A DNA stretch of 64,000 nt from a virus. The stretch covers positions 21,257-85,256 of the IMG/VR virus record IMGVR_UViG_3300037087_000181; one strand, written 5' to 3'. A program made the position numbers and the translations under genes. Of the stretch, positions 1 to 6,382 are shown one piece after another. Each line of letters starts with the position of its first letter. The first letter of the stretch is position 1. Under the pieces are notes generated by a model. The model searched no databases. It had not been told where the DNA came from and saw only the letters and a program-made list of their open reading frames with translations.

Positions 1-1
1 A

Positions 2-33
2 TTTGGAAATCTCAATTATAAGTTATACTTTTG
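2..33 (+). promoter_or_regulatory. Bacteroidota-type promoter, full -33/-7
   Basis: TTTG at 2-5, a spacer of exactly 20 bases, then TACTTTTG (TAnnTTTG) at 26-33. The first start codon follows at 60. The whole element resembles the promoter at 55383-55414 base by base. It probably drives the 60-5189 gene run. Confidence 0.75.
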
Positions 34-59
34 GTGTATTAAATTAAAAACAAGAAACC

Positions 60-173
60 ATGAATGCAATACCAATTTACACTCCAACATTCCTTTATTG
101 GAAATTTAAGCCACTTACTACATTTCTTATTGGTCTTGTACTCGGATTAGTCATTATGTATTTAATAAAATAA
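60..173 (+). CDS. Small single-pass membrane protein (37 aa)
   Basis: ATG at 60 opens a 37-codon frame ending in TAA at 171-173, one base before the next gene. A polar N-terminal third is followed by a hydrophobic stretch (about residues 21-36, rich in Leu, Val, Ile and Gly) that would span the inner membrane once. The gene starts about 27 bases after a good promoter, which supports it being real. No family is recognised and the function is unknown. Confidence 0.5.
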   Translation: MNAIPIYTPTFLYWKFKPLTTFLIGLVLGLVIMYLIK

Positions 174-174
174 C

Positions 175-645
175 ATGGTCGAAAATCTTCAAACAATAAA
201 AGGAACGCTGTATTCAAAAGATACACGCAAGGTTGATAATAAAAAAGACCCAACGCAACCACCCTATGAATTTATGTCTATAAAAGTAGAATATAAACTC
301 GACTTTGGAGGAAAAGACAGAACCAATATTGCAGAGATGCAGTTAGACAGAGGGGTGGGCTTTGAGGAATTTAGTATTGGCGATAGTATCGGCGTTGATT
401 ATTATCTCTTTGGAAAAAAGATTTCAGATACTTGGTTTAAAACAGAAGCAAGGGTAGTTCACATAGGATTTACCGACAGAAATAGTACCTACGATAATCA
501 CAAGGGTAAGATAAAGGTTGATGCAATGAGCAATATAGATACCATTGCAGAACCACCTAAACATATTGAACAAAGAGAAAAGGTGTTTGTTAATCTTTCT
601 CCAAATGAATATGATGATGAAAACGGTGACCCATTGCCTTTTTAA
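175..645 (+). CDS. SSB-like OB-fold protein (DUF3127-like)
   Basis: Likely single-stranded-DNA-binding protein of 156 aa. The C-terminus is acidic and ends in DENGDPLPF, the tail bacterial SSB proteins use to recruit replication partners. The middle (FSIGDSIGVDYYLFGKK, then TWFKTEARVVHI) has the beta-strand rhythm of the small OB-fold family DUF3127, common in Bacteroidota and their phages. It sits first in a nucleic-acid block (nucleotidase and dNTP hydrolase follow), which fits replication or recombination. The family assignment is from memory; the SSB-type tail is seen directly. Confidence 0.6.
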   Translation: MVENLQTIKGTLYSKDTRKVDNKKDPTQPPYEFMSIKVEYKLDFGGKDRTNIAEMQLDRGVGFEEFSIGDSIGVDYYLFGKKISDTWFKTEARVVHIGFTDRNSTYDNHKGKIKVDAMSNIDTIAEPPKHIEQREKVFVNLSPNEYDDENGDPLPF

Positions 646-654
646 TTACATAAA

Positions 655-939
655 ATGAAAAAGAAAGTATTAACAACCGATGATCTTTATAATGGTTGGC
701 TTGTTAAATACCACGGCATAACAGTACAAGAACTTCTTGAAAAAGAACCGGAGTTATGCAAGACCTCCGAATGGTATAAGAAATATGCAGTTACTACCGA
801 ACAATATGACGAATGGTACAAATGGGCAATCAAAGAGATACAAAAGTTCTATCATTGTTCCAAGAAGACCGCAATAAGAAATTTTGCTTTTGATTATTTA
901 AATGTTTCACCGAGTATAAAAGATGAACCAGACAATTAA
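655..939 (+). CDS. Hypothetical protein (94 aa)
   Basis: Not recognised. Soluble, charged and rich in Trp and Tyr (WLVKYHG, EWYKKY, DEWYKW), probably all-helical, with no signal peptide or membrane segment. It lies 9 bases after the SSB-like gene and its last codons overlap the start of the first glycosyltransferase by 17 bases, so it is translated within the same operon. Confidence 0.55.
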   Translation: MKKKVLTTDDLYNGWLVKYHGITVQELLEKEPELCKTSEWYKKYAVTTEQYDEWYKWAIKEIQKFYHCSKKTAIRNFAFDYLNVSPSIKDEPDN

Positions 940-1597
940 TGTGGGGATAGCAAGTTTACCCGAAAGAAGTGGAAGCCTGCAAAAGGTTTTAGACTCACTT
1001 ACCAATCAGGCAGACAATATTTATGTTATTTTAAACTATGGTTTGCAAGAAGCACCGCAGTGGATCAATGATTTTAAAAATGTGTATTGGACTATTAGCG
1101 GTAATGAGTTTGGAGCCAACGCAAAATTCACCATGTCTGACAAGGTAAAAGGGTATTTTTTTAGCTGTGATGATGATTTATTATATCCTAATAATTATGT
1201 ATCTCTTACAAAAAACATGATTGATTTTTATCATTGTATAATAACCTATCATGGAAAACGGTATGACGGGGAAAGGCCAATATCATCTTATAAAAGATCA
1301 TTTACTACCAATATACGATGCTTAAATTCATGGTATAAAAACACTGAAGTTCATGTTGGAGGTACTGGGTGCATGGGTTTTCATACAGACGACTACAAAC
1401 CATCCTATGATGTACAGGCACAAAAAAACATGGCAGATATATTTTTGGCACAGGACGCACACATGAAAGGAGTAAAGATAATGGCACTTGCACATGGCAG
1501 GGATTTTTTAAGGTATTTGCCGCCTAATGATAAAACAGTTTGGCAAACATCTTCGGATATAGTACAAACTGAAATACTAAATTCTTTTTTGAAATGA
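923..1597 (+). CDS. Glycosyltransferase, GT-A fold (224 aa)
   Basis: Putative nucleotide-sugar-dependent glycosyltransferase of the short phage type. The N-terminus has the beta-alpha start of a GT2-like fold (VGIASLPERSGSLQKVLDSL). The metal/sugar-nucleotide motif appears as FSCDDDLLYP at about residues 80-89, that is DDD where GT-A enzymes carry DxD. A later HVGGTGCMGFH segment resembles the acceptor-side loop. The acceptor is unknown: modified DNA bases, virion proteins or host surface glycans are all possible. It overlaps the next glycosyltransferase gene by 4 bases, so the two are translationally coupled. Confidence 0.75.
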   Translation: MNQTINVGIASLPERSGSLQKVLDSLTNQADNIYVILNYGLQEAPQWINDFKNVYWTISGNEFGANAKFTMSDKVKGYFFSCDDDLLYPNNYVSLTKNMIDFYHCIITYHGKRYDGERPISSYKRSFTTNIRCLNSWYKNTEVHVGGTGCMGFHTDDYKPSYDVQAQKNMADIFLAQDAHMKGVKIMALAHGRDFLRYLPPNDKTVWQTSSDIVQTEILNSFLK

Positions 1598-2283
1598 AGT
1601 TTGGAATTTTAACAATAAGTTTTAAAAGAATTAAAATATTACGTCTTTTTTTAGCTTCCATAAAAAGATTAAGAAGCGATTGTGGTTATTTTCCCTGCGT
1701 GGTGGTTGGTGATGAAGAACACAAGCAACTCTGTGAGCAATACGAAGTCCATCATATCACACAAACCAATCATCCAGCCACGGCAAAGTTCAACACAGGA
1801 GTAGACTATCTTATGAGTATACAATGTAGATACATAATTGTTGCGGGATCAGATGATATTATTTCCACAACGCTACTAAAAAGGTGCATTACAGAAATGG
1901 AATTGGATTACGATCTTGTAGGAATTTCGTCTATATATTTCTATGCGGCTGATGGTCAACATAAAGGAAGTCTACGTCACCTAAAAACTAAAGATCAAAT
2001 TTTGGGCGTGTGTAGGTGTATCAATCGAAGGATCATTGAAAAGGTTGGTGGAGTACTTTGGAACAAAGAAAGTTCATGGGGCATGGACGGCATAGCACTA
2101 AGGAATATTCAACCCCATGTAAAGACATGGAAGATAGTTGAAGGGGATTGTTTTGATGTTAAGACCAAAGAAAATCTTAATAAGATAACTTTCTGGTTAA
2201 GCAAACTTCAAAGCCAAGAAAACCCAGAAAAGTTCTACTCAATACTTTCAAAGGAAGAAAAGCAAATACTAAATGAAATATAA
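1594..2283 (+). CDS. Glycosyltransferase-like protein (229 aa)
   Basis: Second GT-A-like enzyme. The N-terminus (GILTISFKRIKILRLFLASI) matches the opening strand and helix of GT2 enzymes, and IIVAGSDDI at about residues 86-94 supplies the DxD-like acidic motif as SDD. A Trp-rich loop (VLWNKESSWGMDG) follows, as in acceptor-site loops. It overlaps genes on both sides (4 bases upstream, 1 base downstream), so it belongs to one translational unit. The substrate is unknown. Confidence 0.65.
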   Translation: MKFGILTISFKRIKILRLFLASIKRLRSDCGYFPCVVVGDEEHKQLCEQYEVHHITQTNHPATAKFNTGVDYLMSIQCRYIIVAGSDDIISTTLLKRCITEMELDYDLVGISSIYFYAADGQHKGSLRHLKTKDQILGVCRCINRRIIEKVGGVLWNKESSWGMDGIALRNIQPHVKTWKIVEGDCFDVKTKENLNKITFWLSKLQSQENPEKFYSILSKEEKQILNEI

Positions 2284-2843
2284 TGAGACAACAAATCTTA
2301 CTTGACATGGATGGTGTGCTTGTAGACTTCCTTTCGGGGGCATTAGAAGCACTTAATAGAGACTTTAACAAGCATATTACCATCGAACAATACGCTTCCG
2401 AGTTCGGACAGTGGGGAACTTATGATTACTATGGGATAACCGTAGAGCAATTCTGGAACTCTATTCACGAGACTCCTGATTTCTGGTATAACCTCAAGCC
2501 GATGCCGTGGTATAAGGAACTTTATGCCTTACTGTCGGAAATAGGAGAAGTAACCATACTTACGACCCCATCGCTCGATCCGTCTTGCGCAATGCAGAAA
2601 CTTCAATGGCTCGATAATTACATGAACATTAAGTCAGATGCAGTCTTTCTTGGTTCACGCAAATATCTCATGGCAGGCAATGGAATCCTTATAGACGACT
2701 ATCAGAAGAACGTAGAAAAATTTAAGTCATCAAGAGGCGATGCTATTCTTATTCCATCTAACTGGAACACCAACGGACTCACGTTTAAGAGAATTAAGAG
2801 TACAATTGATCCATTTTTTGCAGGAGTAATTTTACCAAGATAA
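2283..2843 (+). CDS. 5'(3')-deoxyribonucleotidase, HAD family (NT5C-like)
   Basis: Dephosphorylates (deoxy)nucleoside monophosphates. HAD motif I is DMDGVLVDF, with nucleophile D8 and general acid D10. Motif II is the TT pair at T94-T95 (ILTTPS), motif III lysine is near K127, and motif IV is the DD pair at D138-D139 (ILIDDYQKNVEKF). At 186 aa it has the usual length of the phage/bacterial NT5C type. Together with the next gene it suggests control of the dNTP pool, for example removing a canonical nucleotide or salvaging host DNA. Confidence 0.85.
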   Translation: MRQQILLDMDGVLVDFLSGALEALNRDFNKHITIEQYASEFGQWGTYDYYGITVEQFWNSIHETPDFWYNLKPMPWYKELYALLSEIGEVTILTTPSLDPSCAMQKLQWLDNYMNIKSDAVFLGSRKYLMAGNGILIDDYQKNVEKFKSSRGDAILIPSNWNTNGLTFKRIKSTIDPFFAGVILPR

Positions 2844-2845
2844 AA

Positions 2846-3178
2846 ATGTCAGAAAATAAAGGATTACGGTATAACACAGGTAAGCGGAAATGGTCTTTAG
2901 TCCATTTCAAGTCATTAGAGCCGATGATTGAAGTCATGGAGTTCGGTGCAAAGAAATATGCCGTTGATAATTGGAAACAGGGATTCGACAAGAAAGAGAT
3001 TCTTGAGTCCCTACAAAGGCATCTTGCAAAACTCTTTGACGGAGAAGATATAGATCAAGAAAGCGGATTGCATCATATTGGGCATATAATGTGCAATGCA
3101 ATGTTTTACAGTTTTTACATGAATAAGGAGAAGGAAAGTAATGACACCAAAAACCGAAATATACCAAGTTCGATTTAA
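2846..3178 (+). CDS. dATP/dGTP diphosphohydrolase-like (DUF5664 family)
   Basis: An all-alpha MazG-superfamily-like protein that would cleave purine dNTPs to the monophosphate plus pyrophosphate. The N-terminal NKGLRYNTGKRKW, the FGAKKY motif and the helix RHLAKLFDGEDIDQESGLHH followed by GHIMCN match the dATP/dGTP diphosphohydrolase N-terminal family as I remember it. Acidic residues in GEDID would bind metal. At 110 aa it is a single domain. No PurZ homologue is visible in the window, so a Z-genome (2-aminoadenine) role is not supported here. Confidence 0.75.
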   Translation: MSENKGLRYNTGKRKWSLVHFKSLEPMIEVMEFGAKKYAVDNWKQGFDKKEILESLQRHLAKLFDGEDIDQESGLHHIGHIMCNAMFYSFYMNKEKESNDTKNRNIPSSI

Positions 3179-3413
3179 CAAGTACACCACGGGTAATGGA
3201 GACGTTGCATTTTCCTCCTATACCTTAGATAGTCCATATCTTGTTGGCATGGCAAAAATAAACCCCATAAAGATTGTATTAATCAAAGATAGGGTACACG
3301 TTACCTTTGAAGATGGAGGAAAACATGTATTCGGTTATGGGGCAGACACGGAATTACTCTATCGCCCGGTAGAGCAAAAGACAGAAGAAACTAAAACAGA
3401 CACAACAGAATAA
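3141..3413 (+). CDS. Hypothetical protein (90 aa)
   Basis: Not recognised. Predicted beta-rich body (residues 1-75) with a Thr/Glu-rich charged tail. The start lies inside the end of the preceding gene (38-base overlap in a different frame), an unusually long overlap that implies coupling. No signal peptide or Cys clusters. Confidence 0.5.
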   Translation: MTPKTEIYQVRFNKYTTGNGDVAFSSYTLDSPYLVGMAKINPIKIVLIKDRVHVTFEDGGKHVFGYGADTELLYRPVEQKTEETKTDTTE

Positions 3414-3417
3414 ACTA

Positions 3418-4185
3418 ATGGCTGAACTACTCAAACAGACGGTAAGTAAAAGGGAACTGGACGAAGGAATCATACCTATCAACATGGTTCTTTGCGAGCA
3501 ATACTACAGCAATGAAGGACTCACCACAAAGTCAGGTATCATAATAGGAGTTAATAAAGAGCTGATTTATGCTGATCCCGATAATCTCGATGATGACTCT
3601 ACACATGCGGCTGATCTCGCAGAGGTGTCAATGATCGTTTACAAAACCCCGCAAAAGCTATACTTTAATACTGAAGATAGGGAAAAGAGTATGCCGTGGT
3701 TGACCGACATGGCATTAGAAAAAGGATGGGAAATATGGACAAATACCATTGACAGCCTTAACGCAGTTACGCTTGTGTGTGATGGCAAAACCTATAAACT
3801 TATTTCATATTCAGATATTTATTGTGCAAGATACCGTATAACACTTACTAAAATCATGTTTGCAATCAAAGTTAGAATGCTAAATGGCTACGTTCTTGTC
3901 ACCCTAAAAAACAAAGAATCTCTTTCCGGGTTTGACGTAATATCAGAAGAGTGCTTAGATAAAACGAAAGGTGTAATCTCGTATATTGGAAACCCAGTCA
4001 AAGAATATCTAAATCCTGATTATAGCCATATAGAAGACCTTCGTACAGGAGATACTGTATTATTCAACCCTAAGGCTGGAATTTGGGCTTTGGAAAGGCA
4101 AAAGTATGCCAGCCGTTTTGACGACAAACAAATTTACTACGTGGTACATAGAAAGGATATTAATGCAGTCCTTTCAAGAAAATGA
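3418..4185 (+). CDS. Tandem GroES-like co-chaperonin (255 aa)
   Basis: Probable phage co-chaperonin, which would cap host GroEL during capsid folding as T4 gp31 does. The C-terminal half (from about residue 150) reads like Cpn10: GYVLVTLKNKE, a mobile-loop region, GVISYIGNPV, GDTVLFNP and a final beta strand ending KDINAVL. The N-terminal half repeats the pattern: INMVLCEQYYSNEGLTTKSG, a GVNKE strand, then KTYKLISYSDIYCARY at the end. So one chain seems to carry two Cpn10-like domains of roughly 120 aa each. Sequence identity to true GroES is low, so this is a fold-level call. It overlaps the following glycosyltransferase by 4 bases. Confidence 0.6.
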   Translation: MAELLKQTVSKRELDEGIIPINMVLCEQYYSNEGLTTKSGIIIGVNKELIYADPDNLDDDSTHAADLAEVSMIVYKTPQKLYFNTEDREKSMPWLTDMALEKGWEIWTNTIDSLNAVTLVCDGKTYKLISYSDIYCARYRITLTKIMFAIKVRMLNGYVLVTLKNKESLSGFDVISEECLDKTKGVISYIGNPVKEYLNPDYSHIEDLRTGDTVLFNPKAGIWALERQKYASRFDDKQIYYVVHRKDINAVLSRK

Positions 4186-5189
4186 CCATCTCCGTCTGCA
4201 TACCCGTTCGCAATGAAGACCCCGAACTCTTAATTGAAGTTTTGTATAATTTTACACGTGATTATCCTTATGATGAACTTGAGATAGTCTTTTATAACGA
4301 TGGTAGCGTTAACACAGATGGGTCATTTGCGTCACTCCATAACATAAATTTTCCGCAAAGGATAAAAAACTACCTAAAAATTATAGAAAGCAAAGAACAG
4401 TACGGAGTGGGATATGGCATGGATCGTTGCGTAGAAGCGTCCAGAGGCACGATCGTTGTTTTAGCAGGCGCCGATACATTTCCGCAGAGATCGTGGTTCT
4501 ATGACGTTAAATTGCTTGTAAAAGACAATCAAATCGGTTGCTGTGCAAGTGTGGGGCTTAATTTAGGCAATTATGATATTGATGCACCCGATAGAACTAC
4601 AAGATATGGGGCAAAATTACTTTATAAAGTGACAGTAGACGATTTGCCCATAGAGTCTAAGTTAAGAAGTAATCTTGAATATAGGGATATACTTGAAGGC
4701 AAATGGGCATCAAAGAAATCAGACGAACCTTATGAGATAAGTTGTTTAATGGGGGCGTTTTATTTTATGAAGCGTGAGTTCTACGAAAAAACATACGGTT
4801 GGGACACTATCGAAGGGCAACGATTAATAGGCCACCAAGGCTGGGGAAAGTTGGAAAGTTATTTAAGTTTAAAGGCACGTGTCTACGGAGGAAAATGTAT
4901 AGTTTATCCTAATATCAGGGTAGGGCATGTGTTTGCCAAATTCAATGAGGACGAGCCGCCAAGAGCCATAAGAGACGATCTAAAATGGTTCAATGGACTA
5001 TTTATGGCACATACTATGCTCGAAGAATCTTTCAGAGACGAGTTAATAAACTTTCCCCACCATAGTCTTAATTTAAGCACAGCACAGGCTTACATAAGGC
5101 GCAATTGGAGCAAGGTACAGGAAGTCAGAGATCGAAATGAAAGAGAAGGTAAATTACTCTCTAGAAATGATGTGGAAAATAATGTGTAA
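4182..5189 (+). CDS. Glycosyltransferase family 2 (335 aa)
   Basis: GT2 enzyme with clear landmarks: ISVCIPVRNEDPELL at the N-terminus, IVFYNDGS for nucleotide binding, a long YGVGYGMDRCVEASRG helix, VLAGADTFP where the DxD motif normally lies (here GAD), and a GalNAc-transferase-like late segment (YGWDTI, GHQGWGKLES, and VGHVF near residue 248). The last gene of the first operon; 45 bases separate it from the next. Substrate unknown. Confidence 0.8.
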   Translation: MTISVCIPVRNEDPELLIEVLYNFTRDYPYDELEIVFYNDGSVNTDGSFASLHNINFPQRIKNYLKIIESKEQYGVGYGMDRCVEASRGTIVVLAGADTFPQRSWFYDVKLLVKDNQIGCCASVGLNLGNYDIDAPDRTTRYGAKLLYKVTVDDLPIESKLRSNLEYRDILEGKWASKKSDEPYEISCLMGAFYFMKREFYEKTYGWDTIEGQRLIGHQGWGKLESYLSLKARVYGGKCIVYPNIRVGHVFAKFNEDEPPRAIRDDLKWFNGLFMAHTMLEESFRDELINFPHHSLNLSTAQAYIRRNWSKVQEVRDRNEREGKLLSRNDVENNV

Positions 5190-5234
5190 TTTTGTGGCGT
5201 TGTAAATATATTGTAAAATTAAATTTTCACGCCA

Positions 5235-5780
5235 ATGATTCTTTTTATTGCTAAAGTTTACTCTTGGAACGATTTCAGAAACGCCGGAATGAGAAAAACT
5301 GCATCTGATGGTGCATCAAGAGAGTTTTTGCTTAATCCGCATTTTATGACGGACATAACAACCAACGCCACCTATGGTTCAAATTTAAAGTACTCTGACA
5401 ATTTTCTTGACAGGAGAGAGGGTTTGAGTACGTTGATTATCGACAAGACTCCTGCACAAATTATCGTTTATGCTAACACGGCAGCTTATAGTAACACTAT
5501 TACACTGCCTGTTCATCCTCACAACAATCCTGATAAAGCTGGGGTTAATACCGTTATACAGTGGGCGAATATAGTCTACGCTAATAGATATAATCCTAAT
5601 CCGGGTGCTCATTGTTGGGTAGTTTATCTTGAAGGAGCATTTAAGAGAAAAGAAGTTCTTGTTAACCTTGCTATCGAAGACGTGATGAGCCGGGTAAGAG
5701 GGGGAGGAACAACATCAACATTCACTTCAGTTCATAATTTTTTCTCTCGTATCTACGAATTGACCAATAATATTATCTAA
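5235..5780 (+). CDS. Putative structural protein, paralogue A (181 aa)
   Basis: No named family recognised. It is clearly homologous to the next gene: both share a YxS..Y..NxxDxRE region, a Thr/Leu-Pro-rich TLPxxP segment, a K..VNTxI block and a closing K..V.VNL..(E/T) stretch. Probably beta-rich, without signal peptide. Position just before the terminase suggests a virion part such as a capsid decoration protein (inference). The 45-base gap upstream contains an inverted TGGCGT/ACGCCA pair and an AAAATTAAATTTT palindrome, possibly an operator. Confidence 0.55.
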   Translation: MILFIAKVYSWNDFRNAGMRKTASDGASREFLLNPHFMTDITTNATYGSNLKYSDNFLDRREGLSTLIIDKTPAQIIVYANTAAYSNTITLPVHPHNNPDKAGVNTVIQWANIVYANRYNPNPGAHCWVVYLEGAFKRKEVLVNLAIEDVMSRVRGGGTTSTFTSVHNFFSRIYELTNNII

Positions 5781-5783
5781 GCC

Positions 5784-6287
5784 ATGCCAGTAACCACTCA
5801 CTCATTTATTCCTTCGATGCTCTTTGCGGCAACTGTCACCAAATGGCAGACCGTCAAAGCAGATCACAATAGGAGGGTAAGGGATACCACAAGTGGTACT
5901 TCGTATCTTCTGAACACCAACAGGCTTACTGGAATCCGGGTAATGACCGATACAGCCTACTCAAGTCTCTATTACATTGAGAATCCTTTTGACAACAGGG
6001 AGCATAAAGAATATATGGAGTTACACATGACAGTAGCAGACATCAGTACTCAGATAAACACTACTCCAACTCATCTCGAAATGACATTACCGATCTATCC
6101 TAAGATGGATAGTACCAAAAGTACTGTAAACACCATAATCCCTATTCAAAACTTCGCATGGGCAGTAGCAGTTGCAGATAGTGGAAGCGCAGCCGATTCT
6201 ATTGTGTATTATATCGAAAGTGGATATAAACTTGTGCGGGCGAGAGTTAACTTAACTTTAACTGCTTTACTTGCACTTATAGCATAA
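5784..6287 (+). CDS. Putative structural protein, paralogue B (167 aa)
   Basis: Homologue of the preceding gene (shared blocks listed there), starting 3 bases after its stop, so the two arose by tandem duplication and are co-translated. The N-terminus is about 11 residues longer and aligns at MLFAATVTKW with the start of paralogue A. Predicted beta-sheet protein with a hydrophobic C-terminal tail (LTALLALIA). Likely virion component, exact role unknown. Confidence 0.55.
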   Translation: MPVTTHSFIPSMLFAATVTKWQTVKADHNRRVRDTTSGTSYLLNTNRLTGIRVMTDTAYSSLYYIENPFDNREHKEYMELHMTVADISTQINTTPTHLEMTLPIYPKMDSTKSTVNTIIPIQNFAWAVAVADSGSAADSIVYYIESGYKLVRARVNLTLTALLALIA

Positions 6288-6288
6288 T

Positions 6289-6310
6289 ACCATTACGAAA
6301 CCATTACGAA
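6289..6310 (+). repeat. Two tandem 11-bp direct repeats
   Basis: ACCATTACGAA occurs twice with no gap, directly after the stop codon of paralogue B and before the terminator. It could be a slippage product or a small protein-binding site. Confidence 0.6.
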
Positions 6311-6321
6311 TTTTCAACATC

Positions 6322-6352
6322 TAGGCAGAGTTAAACGCTCTGCCTTTTTTTA
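6322..6352 (+). terminator. Rho-independent terminator
   Basis: A perfect 8-bp stem AGGCAGAG/CTCTGCCT (arms 6323-6330 and 6338-6345), a 7-base loop and a run of Ts. It ends the structural-pair operon just before the terminase promoter. Confidence 0.9.
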
Positions 6353-6354
6353 TT

Positions 6355-6362
6355 TACCTTTG
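6355..6362 (+). promoter_or_regulatory. -7 box TACCTTTG (class lacking -33)
   Basis: TAnnTTTG followed by TG, about 20 bases before the terminase ATG. No TTTG lies 18-22 bases upstream. It overlaps an in-frame GTG at 6362, which rules that codon out as the translation start. Confidence 0.65.
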
Positions 6363-6382
6363 TGAAAACGAAACAGAAACGA

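Noticed and set aside
6362-6382. GTG start for the terminase
   Set aside because: It lies on the last base of the -7 box; ATG 6383 gives a normal leader.
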